Shown piece after piece: positions 1-8,170 of a stretch of 30,886 bases of DNA. The DNA lies in contig JAKSJQ010000024.1 of the NCBI GenBank assembly GCA_024402115.1, positions 1 to 30,886 of the forward strand, given 5' to 3'. Source of the stretch: Bacteroidales bacterium (GTDB lineage Bacteria > Bacteroidota > Bacteroidia > Bacteroidales > UBA932). The position numbers and the translations under genes were made by a program. The notes beneath the pieces are model-generated. The model saw only the letters and a program-made list of their open reading frames with translations. It was not told the DNA's origin and did not search any database. Every line of letters starts with the position of its first letter. Positions within the stretch are counted from its first letter, which is position 1.

Positions 1-809
1 GCGCTTGGCTCGAGATACCACTCGAGGACCTTGCCGGTCTTTCCGCCAGGAAGGATTGAACGTACCACGAAGGTACCGTTCTGTGCGAGGTGGCGTCCGT
101 CGTAGATGCTAACCTCCTCGTCAGAGGTGATGCCCACGCGGAGGTTCTCATCCTCTGGTGCCATCACGATCTGGTGACCGGTAGCCATAGGACGGTTTAC
201 GAGGAAATCGCCGCGTCCGCGGTCGTCGAAGGTCGACTCGCCGAAGTACTGAGGAATCTTCTCCGATACTGGACGGATGTCGTTGTCGTGCATTGGATAC
301 TTAGGGAGGATCCTGCCGGCGCCGTCAACGAGGAAGTTCTTTCCGAAGTAAGAAGCAGGGAAGAACTCGAGGTTCATGCCGGCCTTACCTACGAGTGCTG
401 CGGGGACTGGCTTGTCGAGGTATACCTGTACGAGGCAACCTGCACCCTTAGGAGAGACCTTGATCTTCGATACGAAATCGTAATCAGGGTAGGTGAGCTC
501 GACTTCGATGCTGCTGTTGCTGCGGTCAACGACCTTTGAAGTCATCTCGCCGAAGATGTCCCACTGCTCTGGAGTGTTCATGAGCCTGATGCCGCCGCCG
601 GTACTGATGCGCTCGCCGCGCTGGATGATCTCGATGCCGGCAAACTTCTCGTCATAGAAGCTTCCGTTGTAGAGATTGTTGTAGACAAGCACATTTGTGC
701 CCCTCTCCTCGAAATAATCGAGGTCATTGAGTTTCATGGTCTGCGCTGACGCACTCATCGACATGAATGCTGACAGTGCTGCCACTGACAAAAAATAGAG
801 CTTTCTCAT
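1..809 (-). CDS. Secreted GH9-like glycoside hydrolase, N-terminal part (runs off left edge)
   Basis: The minus strand reads openly from an ATG at 807-809 to the left edge, giving 269 codons with no stop, so the gene is cut at its 3' end. Residues 1-22 form a signal peptide (MRK start, hydrophobic core, ASA|Q cleavage site). The rest is beta-rich, with blocks such as KLNDLDYFEERGTNVLVYNN, GRILPKYP near the middle and LAQNGTFVVRSILPGGKTG near the end. From memory this matches the N-terminal domain in front of the catalytic barrel of Bacteroidota GH9 endoglucanases. The catalytic part is outside the window, so the enzyme class is inferred. No perfect TAnnTTTG box lies upstream; the best match is TAATTTAG (858-865, minus strand). 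Other secreted carbohydrate-active proteins with a similar domain are possible. The reading frame itself is certain. Confidence 0.6.
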   Translation of the reverse strand, partial: MRKLYFLSVAALSAFMSMSASAQTMKLNDLDYFEERGTNVLVYNNLYNGSFYDEKFAGIEIIQRGERISTGGGIRLMNTPEQWDIFGEMTSKVVDRSNSSIEVELTYPDYDFVSKIKVSPKGAGCLVQVYLDKPVPAALVGKAGMNLEFFPASYFGKNFLVDGAGRILPKYPMHDNDIRPVSEKIPQYFGESTFDDRGRGDFLVNRPMATGHQIVMAPEDENLRVGITSDEEVSIYDGRHLAQNGTFVVRSILPGGKTGKVLEWYLEPS

Positions 810-1080
810 ATTGGATTGGTTTAGTGTATTTGATTAAGAGAAATGTAATCGAATAGTCTAAATTAGACATAATTTGGCGAAACGGCGAAGCCGTATTAGC
901 GATAGGACCGTTTTTGTTGCTTTTGGACCTATTTTTAAAAGGAATCGCGGCCGGTTTTCACAAATGATTCAGGCCGGTGTGGTCTAAATATTAAAGAAAT
1001 CCATATTCCGTGAGCTATCTTTTTAAACCTTGACCCGGGGATGTTGTCTAAATGGGAGTTGACAATTAAAACCATACGTT
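810..1080. other. Divergent intergenic region with weak promoter-like sites
   Basis: This separates the minus-strand GH9-like gene from the plus-strand DUF4890-like gene. It is AT-rich near both genes. A small perfect stem (ACGGC-GAA-GCCGT, 882-894) and a short palindrome (GTCTA-AAT-TAGAC, around 857-869) are visible. The best plus-strand -7 candidate is TATCTTTT at 1016-1023, one mismatch from TAnnTTTG. No coding potential or RNA gene is recognised. Confidence 0.35.
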
Positions 1081-1767
1081 ATGAAAAAGAGGCTTTTGTT
1101 TGCAGCTGCAGCACTGCTTTTTGCTGTTACTTTGAGCGCTCAGCCCGGCGGTATGGGCGGTTTCGGAGGTCCCGGAATGGGTGGTGGCATGCCTGGCATG
1201 GGCGGCCCCGGCATGGGTCCCGGAATGGGCGGTATGATGACGGATCCTTTCGCAAGTATGAGGACCGATATCGCATATGACAGGGCAGGAGAGTTGCAGG
1301 AACTTCTCGGTCTTGACCAGAAACAGGCGAAGAAAGTATTCAAGATCTATGACCATATCGATGCATTTATCATGCAGGAGATGAGCCAGGCAAGGCAGGC
1401 CAGCGGAGAAGGTGCCTCAGGCGAAGGCGGTCAGGGCGCACCTCGCGGCGGTTTCCCAGGAATGGGTGGAGGTATGCCAGGCATGGGTGGCGGTTTCCCA
1501 GGTATGGGAGGTGGCTTCCCTGGTATGGGTGACGGCGACCATGAGTTCAAGATGGAGGTCATCCCTGTCTCAAAGAAGGAGCAGGCATGGCGCGAGAAGC
1601 AGATGGCAAAGATCCTCACTCCGGAGCAGTTCGAGAAATGGAAGGCTTACGAGGCAGAGAAGATGTCTAAGATTCCTGCCTTCGGTGCTCCAGGTGCAGG
1701 TTTCCCAGGCGGTTTCCCAGGTGGATTCCCTGGCATGCCGGGCGGACAGGGCGCTCCAAGAAACTAA
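1081..1767 (+). CDS. Secreted Gly/Met-rich DUF4890-like protein
   Basis: This is a 228-aa exported protein. Residues 1-20 are a clear signal peptide (MKKRLLFAAAALLFAVTLSA|Q). Three low-complexity Gly/Met/Pro/Phe blocks (about residues 21-53, 118-150 and 200-225) surround two short helical segments: one with LLGLDQKQAKKVFKIYDHID (about 79-98), the other with WREKQMAKILTPEQFEKWKAY (about 171-191). The LTPEQ..KW motif is the hallmark of the DUF4890/Spy-like helical proteins of Bacteroidota. These have no established function; a periplasmic chaperone or metal-binding role is often suggested. The Met-rich blocks would suit soft-metal binding, but this is inference. The start was chosen at 1081 because it gives the signal peptide. 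The gene stands alone, with a terminator behind it. Confidence 0.75.
   Translation: MKKRLLFAAAALLFAVTLSAQPGGMGGFGGPGMGGGMPGMGGPGMGPGMGGMMTDPFASMRTDIAYDRAGELQELLGLDQKQAKKVFKIYDHIDAFIMQEMSQARQASGEGASGEGGQGAPRGGFPGMGGGMPGMGGGFPGMGGGFPGMGDGDHEFKMEVIPVSKKEQAWREKQMAKILTPEQFEKWKAYEAEKMSKIPAFGAPGAGFPGGFPGGFPGMPGGQGAPRN
1447..1530 (+). repeat. Four tandem 21-nt repeats coding for GG(F/M)PGMG
   Basis: Residues 123-150 of the DUF4890-like protein are four back-to-back copies of a seven-residue unit: GGFPGMG, GGMPGMG, GGFPGMG and GGFPGMG. Related degenerate copies lie near 1144-1230 and 1690-1745. Codon choice varies between copies, so the peptide rather than the DNA appears to be conserved. Confidence 0.85.
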
Positions 1768-1798
1768 TGTGTGATTAATAATAATATTCAGGTATTCA

Positions 1799-1830
1799 GG
1801 GATGGCCGTGAGGTCATCCCTTTATTATTT
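1799..1830 (+). terminator. Intrinsic terminator of the DUF4890-like gene
   Basis: A 9-bp stem (GGGATGGCC, 1799-1807, with GGTCATCCC, 1812-1820, one G-T pair) closes a GTGA loop and is followed by a T-rich tail. It lies 31 nt after the stop codon. Confidence 0.85.
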
Positions 1831-1931
1831 TATGTAAACTTCATATAATCAGTTATTTAGATTGTCTTATATTGCACGTAAGGAAGTTTATTGCGTCATT
1901 TTTAGAGGTATTTTGAAAATTTTTTAATCGT

Positions 1932-1965
1932 TTTGTAAAAATTTAAAAAATAATTGTTACCTTTG
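1932..1965 (+). promoter_or_regulatory. Promoter of the nitrogen-assimilation operon
   Basis: A Bacteroidota-type promoter with a TTTG -33 element (1932-1935) and a perfect TAnnTTTG -7 box (TACCTTTG, 1958-1965), separated by 22 bp. Very AT-rich DNA (1911-1957) surrounds the -33 element, like an UP element. Transcription should start around 1970-1974, about 10-14 nt before the leader ORF. It is the only strong promoter between the previous terminator and the P-II gene. Confidence 0.8.
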
Positions 1966-1983
1966 TTGAAAGACAAATCGGAA

Positions 1984-2049
1984 ATGATGTTTTCTATCAA
2001 TAATCAGAATCGCCAGAAGCAGAACCAGAATAAGGTCCTGCAGCAGTAG
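1984..2049 (+). CDS. Gln/Asn-rich leader peptide, putative attenuator peptide
   Basis: A 21-codon ORF starts with tandem ATG codons at 1984 and 1987 and ends with TAG at 2047-2049. Residues 6-21 read NNQNRQKQNQNKVLQQ. The peptide has six Gln codons (all CAG) and five Asn codons, with a CAG-CAG pair right before the stop. It begins just downstream of the predicted start site, ends 54 nt before a strong terminator, and precedes P-II, amtB and gltB, whose products control and consume ammonium and glutamine. That is the classical layout of a leader-peptide attenuator, here reading charged tRNA-Gln and perhaps tRNA-Asn. Translation and regulation are inferred. A clear antiterminator was not found: the best alternative pairings of the terminator's 5' arm are 5 bp long (ACCAG in the leader with CTGGT, or CAGCC at 2062-2066 with GGCTG at 2109-2113). 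Confidence 0.65.
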   Translation: MMFSINNQNRQKQNQNKVLQQ

Positions 2050-2103
2050 CGTGTCATTTTACAGCCGGATGGCATATTGAAGAAAACTGAAAGAAAGGAT
2101 AAA

Positions 2104-2141
2104 AGGAAGGCTGGTCCGAAAGGACTGGCCTTCCTCTTTTT
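2104..2141 (+). terminator. Attenuator terminator ahead of the P-II gene
   Basis: A 14-bp stem (5' arm 2104-2117, 3' arm 2122-2135, two G-T pairs) is closed by a GAAA tetraloop and followed by CTTTTT. It is one of the strongest intrinsic terminators in the window. It lies between the only strong promoter and the P-II start codon 36 nt further on, so the downstream genes must be reached by read-through. A weaker 6-bp stem (GGTATT at 2145-2150 with GATACC at 2171-2176) could also pair across the region next to the P-II start. Confidence 0.85.
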
Positions 2142-2176
2142 AAAGGTATTACAAACGGACTTAAATATTCGATACC

Positions 2177-2524
2177 ATGAAAAAGATTGAAGCAATTATC
2201 CGAAAGACCCACTTTGAGGAGGTCAAGGAAGCATTGTTCGAAGCGGACATCAACTGGTTCTCGTACAAGGAGGTCAAGGCTATAGGCCAGGACCGTGAGG
2301 ACAGGATCTACCGCGGCGTGATGTACAGTACGGACATCATCTCCAGAATCGAGATCACCATCGTCTGCCGCGACCAGTTCGTCCAGCCTGCTGTCGATGC
2401 GATCATGAAAGCTGCTCGCACAGGTGAGATAGGAGACGGACGTATATTCGTGAGCCCTGTGGAGGACACATGGTCCATCAGGACAGGTGAGCATGGCGAT
2501 ACCGTTCTTGCAGATAGGAAGTAA
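2177..2524 (+). CDS. glnK: P-II family nitrogen regulator (GlnK/GlnB type)
   Basis: This 115-aa protein has the full length of the P-II family: small trimeric sensors of 2-oxoglutarate and ATP/ADP. It starts MKKIEAIIRK and carries the T-loop sequence YRGVMY, where Tyr50 matches the uridylylated Tyr51 of enteric GlnB. The C-terminal signature TGEIGDGRIFV is followed by an IRTGE segment of the nucleotide site. The T-loop after Tyr50 (STDIISR) differs from the proteobacterial sequence, so whether it is uridylylated is unknown. It lies 29 nt before amtB, the usual pairing for GlnK, which plugs the Amt channel when nitrogen is plentiful. It is the first structural gene after the leader terminator. 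The choice of glnK over glnB rests on the link to amtB. Confidence 0.93.
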   Translation: MKKIEAIIRKTHFEEVKEALFEADINWFSYKEVKAIGQDREDRIYRGVMYSTDIISRIEITIVCRDQFVQPAVDAIMKAARTGEIGDGRIFVSPVEDTWSIRTGEHGDTVLADRK

Positions 2525-2553
2525 AGATGTCTAACCTCTAAAACGATTGAATT

Positions 2554-3765
2554 ATGATAAGCGGACTTGATACAGTATGGGTACTTCTTGCGGCAATGCT
2601 CGTGTTTTTCATGCAGCCTGGTTTCGCCCTCGTAGAGGCGGGATTCACCCGTTCCAAGAATACAGCCAACATCCTGATGAAGAACTTCGTCGACTTCATG
2701 CTTGGCTCCGTTCTCTTCTGGTTCATAGGCTTCGGCCTCATGCACGGTGCTGGAAACGGCTTCATCGGTGAGATCCACCTCTTTGATTGGTCGTTCATCG
2801 GCGATTCGAACATTCCTGCGGAGTGTACGCTGATATTCCAGACCGTATTCTGTGCCACCACCGCGACCATCGTGTCCGGAGGTATGGCTGAGCGTACTAA
2901 ATTCTCCATGTACATTGTGATATCTATCATCATATCCGTCCTGATATATCCTATCGAAGGACACTGGACATGGGGCGGCGGATGGCTCTCTGAACTCGGT
3001 TTCCACGATTTCGCCGGATCGACGGTGGTGCATCTCTGCGGCGGAGTGATCGCCCTTGCAGGTGCGATGGTGCTCGGTCCGAGAATCGGTAAATACACCA
3101 AGAGCGGCAAGTCGGTCGCAATTCCTGGACATAACCTCTCCTTCGGCGCACTCGGAGTCTTCATCCTCTGGATGGGATGGTTCGGCTTCAACCCGGGCTC
3201 GCAGCTTGCCGCTGAAGGTGCTGAGAATGCAATCGCGATCTCGCACGTGATGTGTACGACCAACATGGCTGCAGCGACAGGCGGAATCGCGGCGCTCTTC
3301 CTCACATGGATAGTTTACGGAAAGCCATCTCTCTCGCTCGTATGCAACGGCGTGCTCGCCGGCCTCGTCGGAATCACCGCGGGGTGCGACCTCGTGAGCA
3401 TCGGCGGAGCAGCGATCATCGGTCTCGTATGTGGATGTGCGATGGTGGGATGCGTTGCATTCATCGACAAGGTCTGCCGCGTAGACGATCCTGTGGGTGC
3501 AGTGTCCGTGCATGGCCTCTGCGGCTTCCTCGGAACGGTGATGACAGGACTTTTCTCCATGGAAGACGGACTCTTCTACGGTGGCGGATTCCATATGCTC
3601 GGAATCCAGACCCTCGGCGCAGTGGTTACCATGGTATGGGCCTTCTGCCTCGGATATGCAGTGCTCAAGCTCCTCGACAAGATCTTTGGCATAAGGGTGG
3701 AGCCAAGGATAGAGGAAGAGGGACTCGACGTGTATGAGCACGGTGAAACAGCTTACAACAACTAA
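2554..3765 (+). CDS. amtB: Ammonium transporter Amt
   Basis: This 403-aa polytopic membrane protein matches the Amt/Mep/Rh family. It begins directly with the first transmembrane helix (LDTVWVLLAAMLVFFMQPGFALVEAGF), with no cleaved signal peptide, unlike E. coli AmtB. The signature DFAGSTVVH carries the first pore histidine (His160), and VDDPVGAVSVHG the second (His320), together the twin-His conduction site. GHWTWGGGWL carries the Trp near the recruitment site, and eleven hydrophobic spans are expected. The protein takes ammonium into the cytoplasm and would be gated by the adjacent P-II protein. The gene lies between the P-II gene and gltB, only 6 nt before the latter, so co-transcription is very likely. 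Confidence 0.96.
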   Translation: MISGLDTVWVLLAAMLVFFMQPGFALVEAGFTRSKNTANILMKNFVDFMLGSVLFWFIGFGLMHGAGNGFIGEIHLFDWSFIGDSNIPAECTLIFQTVFCATTATIVSGGMAERTKFSMYIVISIIISVLIYPIEGHWTWGGGWLSELGFHDFAGSTVVHLCGGVIALAGAMVLGPRIGKYTKSGKSVAIPGHNLSFGALGVFILWMGWFGFNPGSQLAAEGAENAIAISHVMCTTNMAAATGGIAALFLTWIVYGKPSLSLVCNGVLAGLVGITAGCDLVSIGGAAIIGLVCGCAMVGCVAFIDKVCRVDDPVGAVSVHGLCGFLGTVMTGLFSMEDGLFYGGGFHMLGIQTLGAVVTMVWAFCLGYAVLKLLDKIFGIRVEPRIEEEGLDVYEHGETAYNN

Positions 3766-3771
3766 TAAAAT

Positions 3772-6700
3772 ATGAACAACGGACTTTACAATCCCCAGAA
3801 CGAACATGATGCCTGCGGCGTCGGAATGGTCGTCAACATCAGGGGCAACAAGAACCACGAGATAGTGGACAATGCCCTGACAATCCTCGAGAATATGCGC
3901 CACAGAGGTGCTGAGGGTGCTGACGGAAAGTCAGGCGACGGTGCCGGCATCATGGTCCAGATCCCACATGAATTCATCCTTCTCCAGGGCATCCCTGTCC
4001 CGGAGAAGGGTTCTTACGGAACAGGACTTGTGTTCCTTCCGAAGGATCCTGAGAAACAGGAATACTTCCTTGACATCATCAAGGAGGAGATAGAAGGCAT
4101 GAACTGCGTGCTCACGCACATCAGGGAGGTTCCGGTGAACTCGGACTGCCTCGGTGAGGCCGCGAAGGCCGTGGAACCTGACGTAAGGCAGATCTTCGTC
4201 ACATACCGTGACTTCATGGAGGACGAGGATCTGGAAATCTGTCTCTACAGGATACGCAAGCACATCGAGAAGAGGATCCCTGACTCGAGGGACTGCTACA
4301 TCTGCTCTCTTTCGAACAAGAGCATAGTCTACAAGGGCATGCTCACCAGCCAGCAGCTCAAGGAGTACTATCCGGACCTTTCGAGCCCATGGTTCACCAG
4401 CGGTCTTGCGCTCGTTCACTCGAGGTTCTCGACCAACACCTTCCCTGACTGGAGCCTCGCTCAGCCATTCCGTCTTCTTGCCCACAACGGTGAGATCAAC
4501 ACCATCAACGGTAACCGCAGCTGGCTCACTGCCCAGGAGAGCGTCATGAACACTGGTAAGCTCGGAGACATCTCCGACATCACACCTCTTCTCCAGAAGG
4601 ACATGAGCGACTCGGCGAGCCTCGACAATGCCGTGGAGTTCTTCATGATGAGCGGAATGAGCCTGCCTCAGGCGATGTCCGTGCTCGTTCCGGAGAGCTT
4701 CAACAGGAAGAACCCTATTTCTTCGGATGTGAAGGCGTTCTACGAGTACTATTCTATCCTCATGTCACCGTGGGACGGTCCTGCGGCCCTGTTCTTCAGC
4801 GACGGTCGCTACGCCGGCGGTATGCTCGACAGAAACGGTCTGCGTCCTGCCCGCTATGCCATCACCAAGAAGAATACGATGATCGTTGCCAGCGAGGTAG
4901 GCGCCATCAACATCGATCCTGCACAGATTGCCGAGAAAGGCCGTCTCGAGCCAGGAAAGATCCTCATGGTCGACACCCATGAGGGCCGAATCTACTATGA
5001 CGGCGAGATCAAGGAGAGGATGGCGACAGAGTACCCTTACCGCCAGTGGCTCAATACCAACCGAATCGAGCTCGACTCCCTTAAGAACGGTCGCAAGGCA
5101 AAGCATTCCGTGGCGGATATCGAACGTAAGAAGATCATGTTCGGCCACAGCAAGGAGGATATCGAGAAGACCATCAAGCCTATGTGCGAGAGCAGCTCGG
5201 AGCCTATCAGCGCAATGGGTTGGGATCAGCCTCTCGCAGTCATCAGCGAGACTCCGCAGAGCTTCTTCAACTACTTCAAGCAGAGATTCTCGCAGGTGAC
5301 CAACCCTGCGATAGACCCTATCAGGGAGTCTCTCGTGATGTCCCTTACCGCATTCATCGGTAAGGTCGGCCCTGGTATCCTCAATCCGGACGAGAAGAAC
5401 TGCCGAATGATCAAGCTCAGGCAGCCTATCATCACCAATACCCAGCTCGAGGTGCTCTGCTCTCTCGGCTACAAGGGCTTCAGCTCCCAGAAAGTCAGCA
5501 CGACCTTCACCGGCAATCTCGAGTATGCCCTCGAGAGTCTCTGCCACAGGTGCGAGAAATGCGTGGATGAAGGCGTGAACTACATCATACTCTCGGACCG
5601 CGGCGTGGATGAGACACATACCGCGATTCCGGCACTGCTTGCGCTCAGCGCGGTGCATCACCATCTGATCGCGACCGGAAAGCGTGTCCAGACCGCCCTC
5701 ATCGTCGAGAGCGGCGAGGTCAGGGACACCATGCATGTGGCGCTCCTCCTCGGTTACGGTGCTTCCGGTGTCAATCCGTACATGGTGTTCGGAATCATAG
5801 ACGAGCTCGTGAGCGCCGGTGCCATCCAGATGAATTACGAGTCCGCCCAGAACGGCTACATCGAGGCGATCAACAAGGGTCTCAAGAAGATAATGGCAAA
5901 GATGGGTATCAGCACCATCAGGTCGTACCGAGGTTGCAAGACCTTCGAGACCATCGGCCTTTCGGATTCTCTCCTGAGCAGGTATTTCGGCACTTCAGCC
6001 GGATCTCCTGTCGGTGGAATCGGACTCGATAGGATTGCGGCTGATGCTGTGAAGCTCCACGACATGGCTTACGCGGACGAGGCTCCTGCAGCCCCTAAGG
6101 CCATCCATGCATGGAATCCGAAGATCATAAAGCTTCTCCAGAACGCTGTCAGGACAGGTGACTACAATGCATACAAGGAGTTCACTGCGGCAGTGGACAA
6201 CAAGGAGGAGCACATCTTCCTCAGGGATTTCCTCGATTTCAAGAAGAAGCCTATCAGCATTGATGAGGTCGAGCCTGTAGAGGATATCATCAAGCATTTC
6301 ATCGTCGGTGCGATGAGTTTCGGAGCGCTCAGCAAGGAGGCTCATGAGACCATTGCTCTCGCAATGAATGCCATCGGAGGAAAGTCCAACACCGGTGAAG
6401 GTGGAGAGGACAGCAGCAGATACCATGAAACCGTGGACGGAGTATCGCTCTCCAGCAAGGTGAAGCAGGTGGCTTCCGGACGTTTCGGCGTCACTGCGGA
6501 GTACCTGGTGAACGCAGAGGAGATCCAGATCAAGGTCGCTCAGGGCGCGAAGCCTGGAGAGGGTGGTCAGCTCCCTGGATTCAAGGTTGACGAGGTAGTT
6601 GCGAAGACCAGGCATTCTATCCCTGGCGTGACCCTCATTTCGCCGCCACCTCACCATGATATCTACTCTATCGAGGACCTTGCACAGCTCATCTTCGACC

Positions 6701-8157
6701 TCAGGAACGTCAATCCTCATGCGAAGATCAGCCTCAAGCTCGTCGCTTCGCAGGGTGTCGGTACCATCGTTGCCGGCGTTGCGAAGGCAAAGGCAGACGT
6801 CGTCGTCATTTCCGGCGGTGACGGTGGTACGGGTGCAGCTCCTACCTCATGTGTCAAGTATGCCGGTATCAGCCCTGAGATTGGACTCGCGGACGCCCAG
6901 CAGACTCTCATGAGGAACAATCTCCGTGGCAGCGTGCGTCTCCAGGTGGACGGTCAGCTCAAGACTGGTCACGACGTGGTGATGATGGCTCTGCTCGGTG
7001 CGGAGGAGTTCGCTTTCGGAACTCTTCCTATGATCGCGATGGGCTGTCTTATGTGCCGCAGGTGCAACACCAACAAGTGTGCGACAGGTATATGTACTCA
7101 GGATCCTGAACTCAGGAAGAGGTTTGCAGGCAAGCCGGAGCACCTCAAGAACTATTTCACTTTCCTCGCTACCGAGGTAAGGGAGTATCTCGCTCAGATG
7201 GGCCTCAGGTCGCTCCAGGAGGCTGTAGGACGTAGCGATCTCATAGTGAAGAGACCGTGCGATGCTGGCAGCAAGGGTGCGAGCCTCGATTTCAGCAAGC
7301 TTCTCTATCAGGAGGAAACTACCGGATCCCGTTGCTACGACGGCAGCGTGAGCCATGAGATAGGAGAGGTTCTCGACCAGGAGATCATCAGGGCCGCTCA
7401 TCCTTCGGTAGAATGGAAGGTGGAGACTAACCTTGATTACGATATCCACAATACCGACAGGACCGTCGGAACCATGCTTTCGGGTGTCATCGCAGCGCGC
7501 TACGGTGCTGAGGGTCTTCCAGCGTCGACCGTGAACGTCAGGTTCCGCGGCTCGGCAGGACAGAGCTTTGCTGCCTTCCTCTGCAACGGTATGGACTTCA
7601 GGCTTGAGGGAGAGACCAATGACTACTTCTGCAAGGGTCTCTGCGGTGGCGTCGTGAGCATCGTGCCTATGGCAAGGAGCACATTCAAGGCCGAGGAAAA
7701 CATGATCGCAGGAAATACCGGACTCTATGGCGCAACTTCGGGCGAACTCTATGTGAACGGCCGAGTAGGACAGCGTTTCGCTGTCAGGAACTCTGGTGCC
7801 AAGGCTGTCATCGAAGGTGCCGGTGACCATTGCTGCGAATACATGACCGGCGGTAGGGTAGTGGTGCTCGGCCAGGTCGGAAGGAACTTCGCTGCCGGAA
7901 TGTCCGGTGGTGTCGCCTATGTGCTCGACCGCAAGCACGACTTCGACTTCTGGTGCAACATGGACCTCGTGGAACTCAGTCTCGTGGAGAACCGCGAGGA
8001 TGTCAAGGAACTCCATGATATGATTCGTGCCCATGCCCAGCATACAGGATCGAAGCTCGCGAGGGAGATACTCGACAACTGGGACGCATCCCTCAAGGAT
8101 TTCATCAAGGTCATTCCTTCTGAATACAGGGCCTTGGTCGAGTCCGCGAAGAAATGA
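3772..8157 (+). CDS. gltB: Glutamate synthase large subunit (GOGAT)
   Basis: This 1461-aa protein has the complete domain order of GOGAT large subunits: N-terminal glutamine amidotransferase, central domain, FMN-binding synthase barrel and C-terminal GXGXG beta-helix. It converts glutamine and 2-oxoglutarate into two glutamates. The amidotransferase nucleophile is Cys15 (HDAC15GVG), exposed after removal of a short propeptide. The 3Fe-4S ligands follow the C-x5-C-x4-C spacing at Cys1092, Cys1098 and Cys1103, with an extra Cys1095. GDGGTGAAPTS is the typical FMN-domain segment. The C-terminal domain contains repeated Gly-rich turns (NGRVGQRFAVRNSGAKAVIEG region). No small subunit (gltD) follows; the next gene is a cytochrome c assembly gene with its own promoter. 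The electron donor is therefore either a distant GltD or ferredoxin. Confidence 0.97.
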   Translation: MNNGLYNPQNEHDACGVGMVVNIRGNKNHEIVDNALTILENMRHRGAEGADGKSGDGAGIMVQIPHEFILLQGIPVPEKGSYGTGLVFLPKDPEKQEYFLDIIKEEIEGMNCVLTHIREVPVNSDCLGEAAKAVEPDVRQIFVTYRDFMEDEDLEICLYRIRKHIEKRIPDSRDCYICSLSNKSIVYKGMLTSQQLKEYYPDLSSPWFTSGLALVHSRFSTNTFPDWSLAQPFRLLAHNGEINTINGNRSWLTAQESVMNTGKLGDISDITPLLQKDMSDSASLDNAVEFFMMSGMSLPQAMSVLVPESFNRKNPISSDVKAFYEYYSILMSPWDGPAALFFSDGRYAGGMLDRNGLRPARYAITKKNTMIVASEVGAINIDPAQIAEKGRLEPGKILMVDTHEGRIYYDGEIKERMATEYPYRQWLNTNRIELDSLKNGRKAKHSVADIERKKIMFGHSKEDIEKTIKPMCESSSEPISAMGWDQPLAVISETPQSFFNYFKQRFSQVTNPAIDPIRESLVMSLTAFIGKVGPGILNPDEKNCRMIKLRQPIITNTQLEVLCSLGYKGFSSQKVSTTFTGNLEYALESLCHRCEKCVDEGVNYIILSDRGVDETHTAIPALLALSAVHHHLIATGKRVQTALIVESGEVRDTMHVALLLGYGASGVNPYMVFGIIDELVSAGAIQMNYESAQNGYIEAINKGLKKIMAKMGISTIRSYRGCKTFETIGLSDSLLSRYFGTSAGSPVGGIGLDRIAADAVKLHDMAYADEAPAAPKAIHAWNPKIIKLLQNAVRTGDYNAYKEFTAAVDNKEEHIFLRDFLDFKKKPISIDEVEPVEDIIKHFIVGAMSFGALSKEAHETIALAMNAIGGKSNTGEGGEDSSRYHETVDGVSLSSKVKQVASGRFGVTAEYLVNAEEIQIKVAQGAKPGEGGQLPGFKVDEVVAKTRHSIPGVTLISPPPHHDIYSIEDLAQLIFDLRNVNPHAKISLKLVASQGVGTIVAGVAKAKADVVVISGGDGGTGAAPTSCVKYAGISPEIGLADAQQTLMRNNLRGSVRLQVDGQLKTGHDVVMMALLGAEEFAFGTLPMIAMGCLMCRRCNTNKCATGICTQDPELRKRFAGKPEHLKNYFTFLATEVREYLAQMGLRSLQEAVGRSDLIVKRPCDAGSKGASLDFSKLLYQEETTGSRCYDGSVSHEIGEVLDQEIIRAAHPSVEWKVETNLDYDIHNTDRTVGTMLSGVIAARYGAEGLPASTVNVRFRGSAGQSFAAFLCNGMDFRLEGETNDYFCKGLCGGVVSIVPMARSTFKAEENMIAGNTGLYGATSGELYVNGRVGQRFAVRNSGAKAVIEGAGDHCCEYMTGGRVVVLGQVGRNFAAGMSGGVAYVLDRKHDFDFWCNMDLVELSLVENREDVKELHDMIRAHAQHTGSKLAREILDNWDASLKDFIKVIPSEYRALVESAKK

Positions 8158-8170
8158 TGCATTAGTATAG

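Noticed and set aside
1984..2141. Riboswitch (such as a glutamine aptamer) instead of a leader peptide
   Set aside because: I see no conserved aptamer core, and the region between promoter and terminator is mostly the Gln-rich ORF. It cannot be fully excluded without a covariance-model search.
2308..3903. 531-codon open frame on the minus strand opposite P-II and amtB
   Set aside because: It is antisense to two certain genes. Its translation is rich in His, Glu and Cys with no domain, as expected from the complement of GC-biased codons.
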